DNA of 64,000 nt from Vibrio fluminensis (lineage in GTDB: Bacteria > Pseudomonadota > Gammaproteobacteria > Enterobacterales > Vibrionaceae), in assembly GCF_015278125.1 (NCBI RefSeq), contig NZ_JADILO010000016.1, positions 1 through 64,000 of the forward strand, in the 5' to 3' direction. The notes beneath the pieces are model-generated. The model was not told the origin of the DNA. It saw nothing but the letters and a program-made list of their open reading frames with translations, and did not search any database. Both the position numbers and the translations under genes were made by a program. Shown one piece after another: positions 19,330 through 27,411 of this stretch (positions are counted from its first letter, which is position 1; each line of letters starts with the position of its first letter).

Positions 19330-20370
19330 TTAGTTGATCTCTACTTGCTCTTCACCTGCCTGTGCCGGTGCAATTGTGCCGATAACCCAAGCATTTTCGC
19401 CTTCTTGTTTAAGAAGTTCTACTGCTTCATTTGCTTGGTCTGCTGGCAATGCAACGATTAGACCTACGCCACAGTTAAAGGTGCGGTACATTTCATGTGT
19501 GGTTACGTTGCCTTGCTCTTGTAGCCATTTGAAGATGGCTGGCCATTCCCAGCTGTTGCCATCAATAACGGCTTTAGTGCCTTCAGGAAGTACACGTGGG
19601 ATGTTTTCCCAGAAACCACCGCCAGTGATGTGTGAAATTGCATGGATGTCATGCTTTTCGATCATCTTAAGTGCTGATTTGATATAAATTTTTGTTGGTT
19701 CTAGAAGGTGCTCGCCAATAGTACGGCCTTCCAGCTCTTGATTCTTGTCTGCGCCAGACACTTCTAAAATTTTGCGTACCAGTGAGTAGCCATTTGAGTG
19801 TGGACCACTTGAACCTACTGCGATTAGAGCGTTACCTGCGGCGACTTTAGTCCCATCGATGATGTCTTCTTTCTCAACCACGCCAACACAGAAACCCGCG
19901 ACGTCGTAGTCTTCGCCTTCATACATGCCCGGCATTTCGGCGGTTTCACCACCGATAAGCGCACAGCCTGCTTGTACACAACCTTCAGCAATACCAGAGA
20001 CGACATCTGCTGCTGTATCAACATCGAGTTTGCCTGTTGCATAATAATCAAGGAAGAATAGTGGCTCTGCACCTTGCACGATAAGGTCGTTAACACACAT
20101 TGCCACAAGATCGATGCCGATGGTGTCGTGTTTGTTCATATCCAACGCTAGGCGCAGTTTTGTACCTACACCATCCGTGCCAGAAACCAACACTGGTTGC
20201 TTATATTTGGTTGGCAGTTCACATAGGGCACCAAAGCCACCAATACCACCCATTACTTCAGGGCGACGAGTACGTTTTACAGCACCTTTGATACGATCAA
20301 CAAGTGCGTTGCCTGCATCAATATCAACGCCTGCGTCTTTATAGCTAAGAGATGTGTTATTGCCACTCAC
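19330..20370 (-). CDS. purM: Phosphoribosylformylglycinamidine cyclo-ligase
   Basis: AIR synthetase, fifth step of purine synthesis, ATP-dependent ring closure of FGAM. The 346 residues have the AIRS layout: [20 protein letters not shown] at the start, [12 protein letters not shown] near residue 65, [12 protein letters not shown] near 140 and [17 protein letters not shown] near 245. First gene of the purMN operon; a PurR box lies about 70 bases upstream. Confidence 0.99.
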   Translation of the reverse strand: MSGNNTSLSYKDAGVDIDAGNALVDRIKGAVKRTRRPEVMGGIGGFGALCELPTKYKQPVLVSGTDGVGTKLRLALDMNKHDTIGIDLVAMCVNDLIVQGAEPLFFLDYYATGKLDVDTAADVVSGIAEGCVQAGCALIGGETAEMPGMYEGEDYDVAGFCVGVVEKEDIIDGTKVAAGNALIAVGSSGPHSNGYSLVRKILEVSGADKNQELEGRTIGEHLLEPTKIYIKSALKMIEKHDIHAISHITGGGFWENIPRVLPEGTKAVIDGNSWEWPAIFKWLQEQGNVTTHEMYRTFNCGVGLIVALPADQANEAVELLKQEGENAWVIGTIAPAQAGEEQVEIN

Positions 20371-20438
20371 GGGAAGTCCTCGGTCTAGTCAATTGGATAT
20401 GAGAAAACGGCGCTATTCTAACAGTGGATAAAGCGCAA

Positions 20439-20454
20439 TAGCAAACGTTTGCGC
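20439..20454 (-). promoter_or_regulatory. PurR operator in the purM-upp region
   Basis: TAGCAAACGTTTGCGC matches the PurR consensus in 14 of 16 positions. It lies 69 bases upstream of purM and 96 bases upstream of the upp start, with a TATAAT for upp at 20502-20507. It most probably controls purMN; an effect on upp is possible but not shown. Confidence 0.88.
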
Positions 20455-20549
20455 AAGTTTTTTATCTTACCCTAGATCAAGAAAAATAGAATGAAATCGT
20501 ATATAATCTGAAGGTTTGTTTAAAAAATACTAAAAAGCCGGAGATGGAC

Positions 20550-21176
20550 ATGAAAGTTGTTGAAGTTAAACACCCGCTTGTTAAACACAAAATTGGTCTA
20601 ATGAGAGAAGGTGACATCAGCACGAAGCGCTTCCGTGAATTAGCGACAGAAGTTGGTAGCCTACTAACTTATGAAGCAACCGCGGATTTTGAAACCGAGA
20701 AAGTAACCATTGAAGGCTGGAATGGTCCAGTTGAAGTTGACCAAATTAAAGGTAAAAAAGTTACTGTAGTGCCGATTCTACGTGCAGGTCTTGGCATGAT
20801 GGATGGTGTACTAGAGCACGTACCTAGCGCACGTATTAGTGTAGTGGGTATTTACCGTGATGAAGAGACTCTAGAGCCAGTACCTTACTTTAATAAGCTT
20901 GCTTCTAACATTGACGAGCGTATTGCGCTAGTTGTTGACCCAATGCTTGCTACGGGTGGTTCTATGATTGCCACTATCGACCTTCTTAAAGAGAAAGGTT
21001 GCCAGGCAATCAAAGTACTTGTACTTGTAGCTGCACCAGAAGGTATCGAAGCACTTGAGCGTGCACACCCAGATGTAGAACTTTACACAGCAGCTATCGA
21101 TGAGAAGCTAAACGATAAAGGTTACATCGTTCCGGGTCTAGGCGACGCAGGTGACAAGATCTTCGGTACTAAGTAA
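20550..21176 (+). CDS. upp: Uracil phosphoribosyltransferase
   Basis: Pyrimidine salvage: uracil and PRPP give UMP. 208 residues from the ATG at 20550, preferred over the ATG at 20544 because GGAG (20540-20543) would touch the earlier start. The PRPP-binding loop [17 protein letters not shown] lies near residues 129-145 and the uracil-binding end [17 protein letters not shown] at the C-terminus. No uracil permease gene follows, unlike in enterobacteria. Confidence 0.99.
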   Translation: MKVVEVKHPLVKHKIGLMREGDISTKRFRELATEVGSLLTYEATADFETEKVTIEGWNGPVEVDQIKGKKVTVVPILRAGLGMMDGVLEHVPSARISVVGIYRDEETLEPVPYFNKLASNIDERIALVVDPMLATGGSMIATIDLLKEKGCQAIKVLVLVAAPEGIEALERAHPDVELYTAAIDEKLNDKGYIVPGLGDAGDKIFGTK

Positions 21177-21192
21177 ACCAAATAAAATGTAA

Positions 21193-21220
21193 AAAGAGGA
21201 GCTTTGGCTCCTCTTTTTTT
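21193..21220 (+). terminator. Terminator after upp
   Basis: Stem AAAGAGGAGC (21193-21202) and GCTCCTCTTT (21207-21216) with loop TTTG, followed by T residues. Confidence 0.95.
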
Positions 21221-21249
21221 GTTTGAGAGATAGGGCGCAAAGCGGGGCT

Positions 21250-21395
21250 TTGCTTCGGAAGACGAGCTGCGCTCTTGGATACGGGAACACGAATCAGAGA
21301 TTCGTTTACGGAGTTGGGAATGCTAAGCGAGGCTTCACTTTGGGATAAGGTTTTCGGCTGAAAATGTTGTAAATGTCGTTGCTGAGTGTAACGAT
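21250..21395. repeat. Dispersed element copy 1 (flank of a heptamer array)
   Basis: This segment between convergent upp and rluF is shared with 56563-56845. The shared blocks, in order, are GACGAGCTGCGC, ACGAATCAGAGATTCG, TTTACGGAGTTGGGA, GCTTCACTT-GGGATAA, CTGAAAATGTTGTAAATG and TCGTTGCTG followed by GTGTAACGAT. The copy here lacks the 127-bp ERIC that interrupts the other one. It runs directly into the heptamer array. Confidence 0.85.
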
Positions 21396-21486
21396 ATTCC
21401 GTATTCCGTATTCCGTATTCCGTATTCCGTATTCCGTATTCCGTATTCCGTATTCCGTATTCCGTATTCCGTATTCCGTATTCCGT
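21396..21486 (+). repeat. Heptamer tandem array, unit ATTCCGT, 13 copies
   Basis: Thirteen perfect units (91 bases). The array starts immediately after AACGAT, exactly as the AATCCGT array does at 56846. Because seven is not a multiple of three, stop-free frames run through it and create spurious ORFs with a repeated YGIRNTE peptide on the minus strand. Confidence 0.97.
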
Positions 21487-21531
21487 AGAAAAGTAATGCT
21501 TTGCGTTCGGTAGTTTACGTTCCCGCATCCC

Positions 21532-21560
21532 AAAAATCAGGCTTGCCAATGGCAAGCCTG
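21532..21560 (-). terminator. Terminator after rluF
   Basis: Stem CAGGCTTGCC (21538-21547) and GGCAAGCCTG (21551-21560) with loop AAT; on the minus strand it is followed by ATTTTTGGG. It starts four bases past the rluF stop. Confidence 0.88.
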
Positions 21561-21564
21561 ATTT

Positions 21565-22833
21565 TTATTTCTTCAGACTCAGTGTCCCGCCTACGCGTGG
21601 AGCTGAATTTGGTTTGTGTTCGGCAGGTTTGCGGTTGTTAGGCTTCGCGTTGCCAGATTTGTTGTGGTTCGGTTTACCATGGTGTGGCTTGCCGCCATTC
21701 GCTTTGTCGTCTTTTGCTTTGTAAGATTCGCCATCGCGGTTTGGCTTGCTGTAACCTTTGCCTTTATTGTCGTTTGCACGATCTTTGTAGCTTGGTTTGT
21801 CATTGAAGCGATCACGATTACGCTCATTACCATGTTCATAACTACGTTCGTTATTACGAGAATGGCTACGCTCATTGTAGCGCTCGTCATTGCGTTCACC
21901 GCGACGCTCACTGTTATAGCTGTTGTTTTGGTTGCGACCTTTTTTCGAGTTCGGTGCGTGACGGAACTCATCAGCGTTGCGACCTTTAAACGTGCGCTCT
22001 TTTTGATTGCGACGGGCTGTTGAAGTTTGGTTCTCTTCACGGCTATCAAACAGTTTTGCATCGGTGGCTTTGCGAATACGCTTACCTTTTGCATCCAGTT
22101 TAGAAGCTTCTTCAGTACTCACCGAGCCTTCACACATGGCGTGAATTTCGTTGATTTCATCGTCCGATAAGTAGCGCCACTGACCGTTTGGAATGCCATC
22201 AAGACTGATGTTCATGATGCGCACGCGGCGGAGCTTAAATACTTCATAGCCCAGCGCTTCACACATGCGGCGGATCTGACGGTTTAAGCCTTGTGTCAGT
22301 ACAATACGGAAAGAAAATTTAGTTTCCTGAGTCACCTTACAAGGTAAGGTAATCGTATCGAGAATATTTACACCTGAGCCCATAGCTTTAATAAACTCGT
22401 TGGTGATTGGCTTGTCGACACGTACCACATACTCTTTTTCGTGGTTGTTGCCTGCGCGCAGGATCTTGTTAACGATGTCGCCATCGTTAGTCAAAAAGAT
22501 CAGACCATCTGAAGGTTTGTCCAAACGACCAATTGGGAAAATACGTGATTTATGGCCTATGAAGTCAACGATATTACCGGGAATATCGCGCTCAGTGGTA
22601 CAAGTGATGCCGGTTGGTTTATTTAGCGCAATGTAAACCGGTTTCTCTTTAGCCTTGACAGGGTTGCCATCAATGCAGACATCATCACCCGGGAGTACTT
22701 TTGTACCCATTTCTGGCACTTGGCCATTAATGGTGACTCGACCTTGTTCGATCAGCTTATCGGCTTCACGACGTGAACAGTAACCTGTTTCACTGATGTA
22801 TTTGTTTAGGCGTTTGGCATTATCTTGTGACAT
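21565..22833 (-). CDS. rluF: 23S rRNA pseudouridine(2604) synthase RluF, long-tailed
   Basis: 422 residues from the ATG at 22833. An N-terminal S4 RNA-binding domain ([20 protein letters not shown]) is followed by an RsuA-type catalytic domain with the nucleophile Asp in [16 protein letters not shown] and the family motif [20 protein letters not shown]. After about residue 240 a disordered tail of about 180 residues follows, rich in Asn, Arg, Lys, Glu, Ser and His with many NER and RN repeats. The enterobacterial enzyme is about 290 residues, so the tail is an expansion. It probably adds RNA contact; that is inference. Confidence 0.93.
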   Translation of the reverse strand: MSQDNAKRLNKYISETGYCSRREADKLIEQGRVTINGQVPEMGTKVLPGDDVCIDGNPVKAKEKPVYIALNKPTGITCTTERDIPGNIVDFIGHKSRIFPIGRLDKPSDGLIFLTNDGDIVNKILRAGNNHEKEYVVRVDKPITNEFIKAMGSGVNILDTITLPCKVTQETKFSFRIVLTQGLNRQIRRMCEALGYEVFKLRRVRIMNISLDGIPNGQWRYLSDDEINEIHAMCEGSVSTEEASKLDAKGKRIRKATDAKLFDSREENQTSTARRNQKERTFKGRNADEFRHAPNSKKGRNQNNSYNSERRGERNDERYNERSHSRNNERSYEHGNERNRDRFNDKPSYKDRANDNKGKGYSKPNRDGESYKAKDDKANGGKPHHGKPNHNKSGNAKPNNRKPAEHKPNSAPRVGGTLSLKK

Positions 22834-22932
22834 AGGATTTCTCTTAACGTTTCCCAACGGCAAATAGTAAGTGCCATGTGATTCCTTCCCATGGCATGTT
22901 AAAGCGCGGCGATTGTAGCAGTGCCGAGAGCA

Positions 22933-23511
22933 TTAGCCCATTCGTTTTTGATGACGTTCGCGGTTTTCTAGCTTCTTATCGTCGCTTTTACGCAATAGGA
23001 CATACACAGCGCCTGTACCACCATGGAAGCGTTGTGCGCTGTGAACACATTGCACATCGTTGATTTGGCTGAGCCATTGCGCCAAATAGCTTTTCATCAT
23101 GGCTGGTGGATTTGAACGCTCACCACGGCCATGAACTATCGTCACGGTGCGAATGTCCATTCGCATACATTGCTTAAGGAAGCTTACTACTTCATCTCGC
23201 GCATCTTTTAATGTTTTGCGGTGCAAATCGAGTCGAGCTTGAATTGGGTATTTACCTAGACGCAATTTGCGGTAAACCCCATCTTGTACACCATCACGCT
23301 TAAACTCGATGATGTCATCGGGCTTAATCATTGGTGCATGGTCAATGGAAAGATATTCAGGGTTATCTTCAGTTAACCAAATAGCCGCTTCTCGTTTGGC
23401 TAGTTGCGCTTCACTCGCTCGATGCGATTTTTTAAGCTCAGCAGTATCATTGTGTAGGGGTTTTACATCCCCCATCATTTGCTGGAATAGCTCGAAGTCG
23501 TCTTGAGACAT
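22933..23511 (-). CDS. smrA: Smr-domain endonuclease SmrA
   Basis: 192 residues. The first half (FELFQQMMGDVKPL; IIEFKRDGVQDGVYRKLRLG) matches the N-terminal region of SmrA. The C-terminal Smr domain has LDLHRKTLKDARDEVVSFL, TVTIVHGRGERSNPPAMMKS and RFHGGTGAVYVLLRK. Smr domains bind or nick DNA and RNA; the cellular role of SmrA is unclear. The gene is followed by rluF on the same strand after about 100 bases. Confidence 0.92.
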   Translation of the reverse strand: MSQDDFELFQQMMGDVKPLHNDTAELKKSHRASEAQLAKREAAIWLTEDNPEYLSIDHAPMIKPDDIIEFKRDGVQDGVYRKLRLGKYPIQARLDLHRKTLKDARDEVVSFLKQCMRMDIRTVTIVHGRGERSNPPAMMKSYLAQWLSQINDVQCVHSAQRFHGGTGAVYVLLRKSDDKKLENRERHQKRMG

Positions 23512-23606
23512 AAGTGCATCTCAGGGTAGGAGTTCAATATTGCAATTATACCTAGAGTTGGTCGAGAGTGATCATTATTTGTTTGGTGAGTTTAGAGAGA
23601 AGTGAA

Positions 23607-23641
23607 GAAAAAACCGAAGTGGACAGATAATCCACTTCGGT
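23607..23641 (-). terminator. Terminator after the DUF3149 micro-gene
   Basis: Stem ACCGAAGTGGA (23613-23623) and TCCACTTCGGT (23631-23641); on the minus strand it is followed by TTTTTTCTTC. Confidence 0.93.
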
Positions 23642-23679
23642 GCAAAGCGTTGGGCTACTACTAGCTGTGCTTAGCGATT

Positions 23680-23820
23680 CTAGTGAGGAGATTTGTCAGT
23701 CATCACCTTGTAAACGAAGAAACCACCATAAAATAGCATTAGACCTAAAGCGCCGAAAATAACGATCATTGACGAAAGTCCAACTGCATTACCAAAAAGG
23801 AGATCGAGCCAAAAGTCCAT
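23680..23820 (-). CDS. DUF3149 single-pass membrane micro-protein
   Basis: 46 residues: MDFWLDLLFGNAVGLSSMIV then IFGALGLMLFYGGFFVYKVM and TDKSPH. One transmembrane helix of about 25 residues ends in a short polar tail. GGAGG lies four to eight bases upstream of the ATG, and a strong terminator follows. The sequence pattern fits DUF3149, a family of tiny membrane proteins of unknown role. Confidence 0.88.
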   Translation of the reverse strand: MDFWLDLLFGNAVGLSSMIVIFGALGLMLFYGGFFVYKVMTDKSPH

Positions 23821-24009
23821 GTTTCCTCCAAAGTTCCGAAGACAAGGTCTAGGTTAACTTTTGGATAAAAATTATTAATGATCTGGATCAATTGTATTTT
23901 TAAGGTTGCCAATGTATTTCATTTAATGTGTTTTTGCTCACAATTTGTAGCCCGTTGATGGTGTTTTAGGCAAACGATTCGAAATGACGAACAAAGTGAT
24001 GAAAACCAC

Positions 24010-24037
24010 TTGCGTTGCTCGGAATAATCAGTAATAT
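24010..24037 (+). promoter_or_regulatory. Candidate promoter of tRNA-Pro
   Basis: TTGCGT (24010-24015) and TAATAT (24032-24037) with a 16-base spacer, about 40 bases upstream of the mature tRNA 5' end. Confidence 0.5.
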
Positions 24038-24077
24038 ACGCATCCGTTGACGGGCAAAACGCTCGAATAAAACATCT

Positions 24078-24154
<77 letters not shown>

Positions 24155-24584
24155 TATTAAGAGAAAGGCTCTACAGCAATGTAGAGCCTTTTTCGCATTC
24201 AGAGGTATAGGTTAAGGAGAGGCGCAATCGGGGGCTGGCAGCCCAGTCGCATCGAATTCCTCTTCACCGACCATCTTCGAAAAAGCCGCAGTAAAAATAC
24301 TGCGGCTTTTTTACGTTTGCGCATTAGCAGCGTATGAGGTCGGGTGCGGAATGCCGCCCAGCTGGAGCGCCAGTCCGATCAATCCCTCTTCACCGACCAT
24401 ATTAAGAGAAAGGCTCTGACTGCGCGTCCCGACAGCAATGTAGAGCCTTTTTCGCATTCAGAGGTATAGATTAAGGAGAGGCGCAATCGGGGGCTGGCAG
24501 CCCAGTCGCATCGAATTCCTCTTCACCGACCATCTTCGAAGAAGCCGCAGTAGAAATACTGCGGCTTTTTTACGTTTGTACTAC
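24155..24584 (+). repeat. Three repeats of the tRNA-Pro 3' end with terminators
   Basis: After the tRNA the sequence CTCTTCACCGACCA recurs with its CCA ending at 24273, 24399 and 24532, spaced 119, 126 and 133 bases apart. Segments alternate in two types. Type A (24155-24273 and 24400-24532) starts TATTAAGAGAAAGGCTCT; its second copy carries a 14-base insertion inside the terminator stem. Type B (24274-24399 and from 24533) starts TCTTCGAA and holds the stem GCCGCAGTA/TACTGCGGC. None of the repeats can fold as a full tRNA. The arrangement resembles the rtT repeats after Escherichia coli tyrT. Confidence 0.9.
24165..24194 (+). terminator. Terminator after tRNA-Pro
   Basis: Stem AGGCTCTACA (24166-24175) and TGTAGAGCCT (24180-24189) with loop GCAA and five T. 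Further terminator-like stems follow in each downstream repeat. Confidence 0.93.
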
Positions 24585-25454
24585 TTAAAAGTTAAACTGG
24601 CAATTAGCGGCTTGGCTTTGAGAGCGTTGGGTGATCTTAAAGCCGCGGCTCTCTAGCAGAGCCAGTAGGTTGTCGGGACCAATTAAGTGTAAGGCGCCAA
24701 CGACAATCAGGTAGTTACCCTCACTAGTGGGGAAGATCGAAGCTTGGGCGAGTTTCTCTGCCCAATCGCGGTTTCTTTGGTGCATAAACACTTCTTCCAT
24801 TTGTGGTGACATTTCAGAGAGTCTGGCAAACTCATTAAGATTTTCAATATCTCCGCTTTTCCAGCTGCTAATTAGGCAGTGCGCCGCTTCCTCATTGATA
24901 TCAAATTGCTCGATTGCCGAAGTGAGCAGCTCTTCACCGTCGTTTGGCAGGCTGGCCAACATATCAATTTGAAATTGGACTGATTCAAGGTTGTAGATGG
25001 GTTTATTCAGTGATGAAGCCTGCGTTAGGAGCGCTAAATCCACGCCATCTTGGGCTCGATAGCCTAAATACTCAATCTGTTGCTTCTGTATAGTTAATGC
25101 TGTAACCCATGGCGAAGCCATCAGCAACTGTTGGGCATCTAGACCAAGTAATCCAGCGATGCCTTTCAATTCACGAATATTGTTTTCGCTCAGCACTTGC
25201 TCGGTTGTCATTTTCATAGCTGGAAAGCGGATGTTTTGTTGAGTACGAATATCTGTTTCCACAACTAGTCCGTCGGAGTGCTCTAAAAATGTAGTGACGT
25301 TTACAGGTAGTGGATACATGGACTTATCGCCAACATGCACCGAACCGAGTAGCAAATAGTTCAAATTCCCTTTACTTGCCTGCCAATAGAGTGGTTCCGC
25401 TTGGGAAAGGGGAGTAAAGAAAATAAAAAGTAATAGGTAGTAGAATTTTTTCAT
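24585..25454 (-). CDS. TraB/GumN family protein, exported
   Basis: 289 residues. A signal peptide (MKKFYYLLLFIFFTPLSQA) points to export to the periplasm. The TraB/GumN pattern is clear: NYLLLGSVHVGDKSMYPLP near residue 32, LVVETDI near 65 and NYLIVVGALHLIGPDNLLALL near 250, with the histidines of the two GxxH-type motifs that are thought to bind metal. The family has been proposed to be metallopeptidase-like; the substrate is unknown. Its stop lies 53 bases past the last tRNA-Pro repeat. Confidence 0.88.
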   Translation of the reverse strand: MKKFYYLLLFIFFTPLSQAEPLYWQASKGNLNYLLLGSVHVGDKSMYPLPVNVTTFLEHSDGLVVETDIRTQQNIRFPAMKMTTEQVLSENNIRELKGIAGLLGLDAQQLLMASPWVTALTIQKQQIEYLGYRAQDGVDLALLTQASSLNKPIYNLESVQFQIDMLASLPNDGEELLTSAIEQFDINEEAAHCLISSWKSGDIENLNEFARLSEMSPQMEEVFMHQRNRDWAEKLAQASIFPTSEGNYLIVVGALHLIGPDNLLALLESRGFKITQRSQSQAANCQFNF

Positions 25455-25742
25455 AGCGCGCTCAGGGATCCATGGGTCCTATTTACTATAACAACTCAGT
25501 GAGAGAAATCAGGAATGTGAAGTAAGGCATTGGCATCGAGAGTGCGAGAGAGGAATAAATTCGTGATCTATGACGCATTAGTTTGTCGAATGAAATAAGC
25601 GCGTCGAGGGGGTAATTAAATTTTCGATGTGAAATAACTCGCAAAAATTGGGTGGCGAGGTATGGATGTTTTTAGCGAGTTAGAGAAGAAAATAAAAAGC
25701 CCAGCATAAAGCTGGGCTATAAAGTCGAACTCTTACGCCTAA
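25455..25742. other. Spacer between the TraB-like and POT genes
   Basis: 288 bases. Apart from the terminator of the POT gene near 25700 I see no gene or clear operator. The TraB-like promoter should lie at its left end. Confidence 0.5.
25690..25718 (-). terminator. Terminator after the POT transporter gene
   Basis: Stem AGCCCAGC (25698-25705) and GCTGGGCT (25711-25718); on the minus strand it is followed by TTTTTATTTTC. Confidence 0.9.
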
Positions 25743-27134
25743 TTAAGCGACTTGAGTTTGTTGTTCTTCGATTTGCTGTTCAGTGCTGATAGGCGATTCG
25801 GCGCCGTGCATCCAACGAACTAGCGTGTTTGAGAACAATAGTAGAACTACGCCACTAATGGTTGCTGTAACTGCAATGCCGCTAAAGATAGATAGTGCGC
25901 CTAGTTCACCCACGTGTGAGCCAACATAACCTGCTACATAGTTTGCGATAGCGTTACAACCGAACCATGCTCCCATCATTAGCGATGCTAGACGTAGTGG
26001 TGCAAGTTTGGTTACCAGTGACAGACCAATTGGCGATAGGCATAGTTCACCCAAAGTATGGAAGAAGAACGCACCAACTAGCCAAAGCATAGAAGTCTTC
26101 ACTGTTGTGTCGCCACCTTGCTCCATTACCGCACCGACCATACATAGGAAGCCAAGCGCCAGGAAGAACATTGCTAAAGCGAATTTTACTGGTGAGTTTG
26201 GCTCACGTTTACCCAGTTTAACCCAAAGCACAGCAAGTAACGGCGCTAGAGTGATAATGAAGAATGGGTTAAGTGACTGGAACCACGCCGCAGGGACTTC
26301 AAAACCGCCAATCATACGATCAGTGTATTGCTGAGTGTAGATATTCATTAGACCGCCAGCTTGTTCAAAGCCCGCCCAGAATACGATGGTAAAGACACTC
26401 ATCACTAAGATAACTTTGATACGGTCAAATTCTTCTTTAGTTAGCGGCTCTTTCTTGTTTGAGTTTTTAAGCTCAAGATCGCGTTTCGCTGCTGGCTCTC
26501 TACCGATATCGCCCAACCATGATTGTGCTAGCGTCATTTGCATGACTAAGCTCATTAGCATACCGATACCTGCAGCAACAAAGCCTGCTTTCCAACCAAA
26601 TTCGTTAGTTACAGAGCCTGATACGACACCCGCCAGCAATGCACCAATGTTGATGCCCATATAAAAGATAGTAAATGCGCCATCACGACGGTTATCACCT
26701 TCTTTGTATAGGTCGCCCACCATTGTTGAAATGTTTGGCTTAAATAGACCGTTACCAGCGATAAGCAGTGCAAGACCTAGGTAGAAACTGTGTAGCACGC
26801 TTAAGCCAAGCATATCGGCAGGAATGGCTAGCGTGAACTGACCAATTGCCATAAGCGCACCACCGATAAGGATAGAGCGGCGTTGGCCTAAGTAGTTATC
26901 GGCTAACCAACCACCGATTAGGGGAGTGATATAGACGAGTCCAGTATAGATGCCGTAGAGATCTAGAGCATCTTTAGTCGACCAGCCTAAACCGCCGTTT
27001 AAAGTTGTATCTGTTAGATATAGCACTAAGATTGCGCGCATTGCGTAGTAGGAGAAACGCTCCCAAAGCTCAGTACCGAATAATAAGAACAGTCCGCGTG
27101 GGTGTCCTAGGATTTGATGATGCTGTGTTGACAT
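25743..27134 (-). CDS. POT-family peptide/proton symporter
   Basis: 463 residues with about 12-14 membrane segments. The POT signature ELWERFSYYAMRAILVLYL stands near residue 22 (the usual Gly after YY is Ala), followed by GGWLADNYLGQRRSI and FTIFYMGINIGALL near 150. These proteins import di- and tripeptides with protons. A 277-base A+T-rich leader region separates it from asnB, on the same strand; no operator was recognised there. Confidence 0.93.
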   Translation of the reverse strand: MSTQHHQILGHPRGLFLLFGTELWERFSYYAMRAILVLYLTDTTLNGGLGWSTKDALDLYGIYTGLVYITPLIGGWLADNYLGQRRSILIGGALMAIGQFTLAIPADMLGLSVLHSFYLGLALLIAGNGLFKPNISTMVGDLYKEGDNRRDGAFTIFYMGINIGALLAGVVSGSVTNEFGWKAGFVAAGIGMLMSLVMQMTLAQSWLGDIGREPAAKRDLELKNSNKKEPLTKEEFDRIKVILVMSVFTIVFWAGFEQAGGLMNIYTQQYTDRMIGGFEVPAAWFQSLNPFFIITLAPLLAVLWVKLGKREPNSPVKFALAMFFLALGFLCMVGAVMEQGGDTTVKTSMLWLVGAFFFHTLGELCLSPIGLSLVTKLAPLRLASLMMGAWFGCNAIANYVAGYVGSHVGELGALSIFSGIAVTATISGVVLLLFSNTLVRWMHGAESPISTEQQIEEQQTQVA

Positions 27135-27362
27135 AAATTTTACTAATAGATTTTGTTAAAGAATTTTATGTGGGAAATATCTATACAGGATGAGATTAAG
27201 TATTGCAAATTATTAATTTGTTGGAATTTGCATAAAAAATGTGACAAGTGTATGTTTTGTGGTGCTTTGAAGAGTCTAAGTTTGGGTTTTTTACATGATT
27301 AAAACTTAGGTTCCATATTTGGTGGTAGTTTGATTTATTTGGCTTTTTCGGCATGAAAAACC

Positions 27363-27389
27363 AATAAAAAAGGGCGCCGAGCGCCCTTT
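27363..27389 (-). terminator. Terminator after asnB
   Basis: Stem AAAGGGCGC (27369-27377) and GCGCCCTTT (27381-27389); on the minus strand it is followed by TTTTATTGG. Confidence 0.93.
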
Positions 27390-27411
27390 AGTCTATAAGG
27401 TTAACGAAGTG

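Noticed and set aside
21169..21555. Minus-strand ORFs (also 21306-21533) with a repeated YGIRNTE peptide
   Set aside because: They are read-through of the ATTCCGT array: seven-base units give a seven-residue peptide repeat in any stop-free frame. There is no ribosome site, and both run through the array and its flanks.
24274..24532. Possible additional tRNA genes after tRNA-Pro
   Set aside because: Only the 3' acceptor strand and CCA are repeated. The 5' acceptor strand, D arm and anticodon arm are missing, so no cloverleaf can form.
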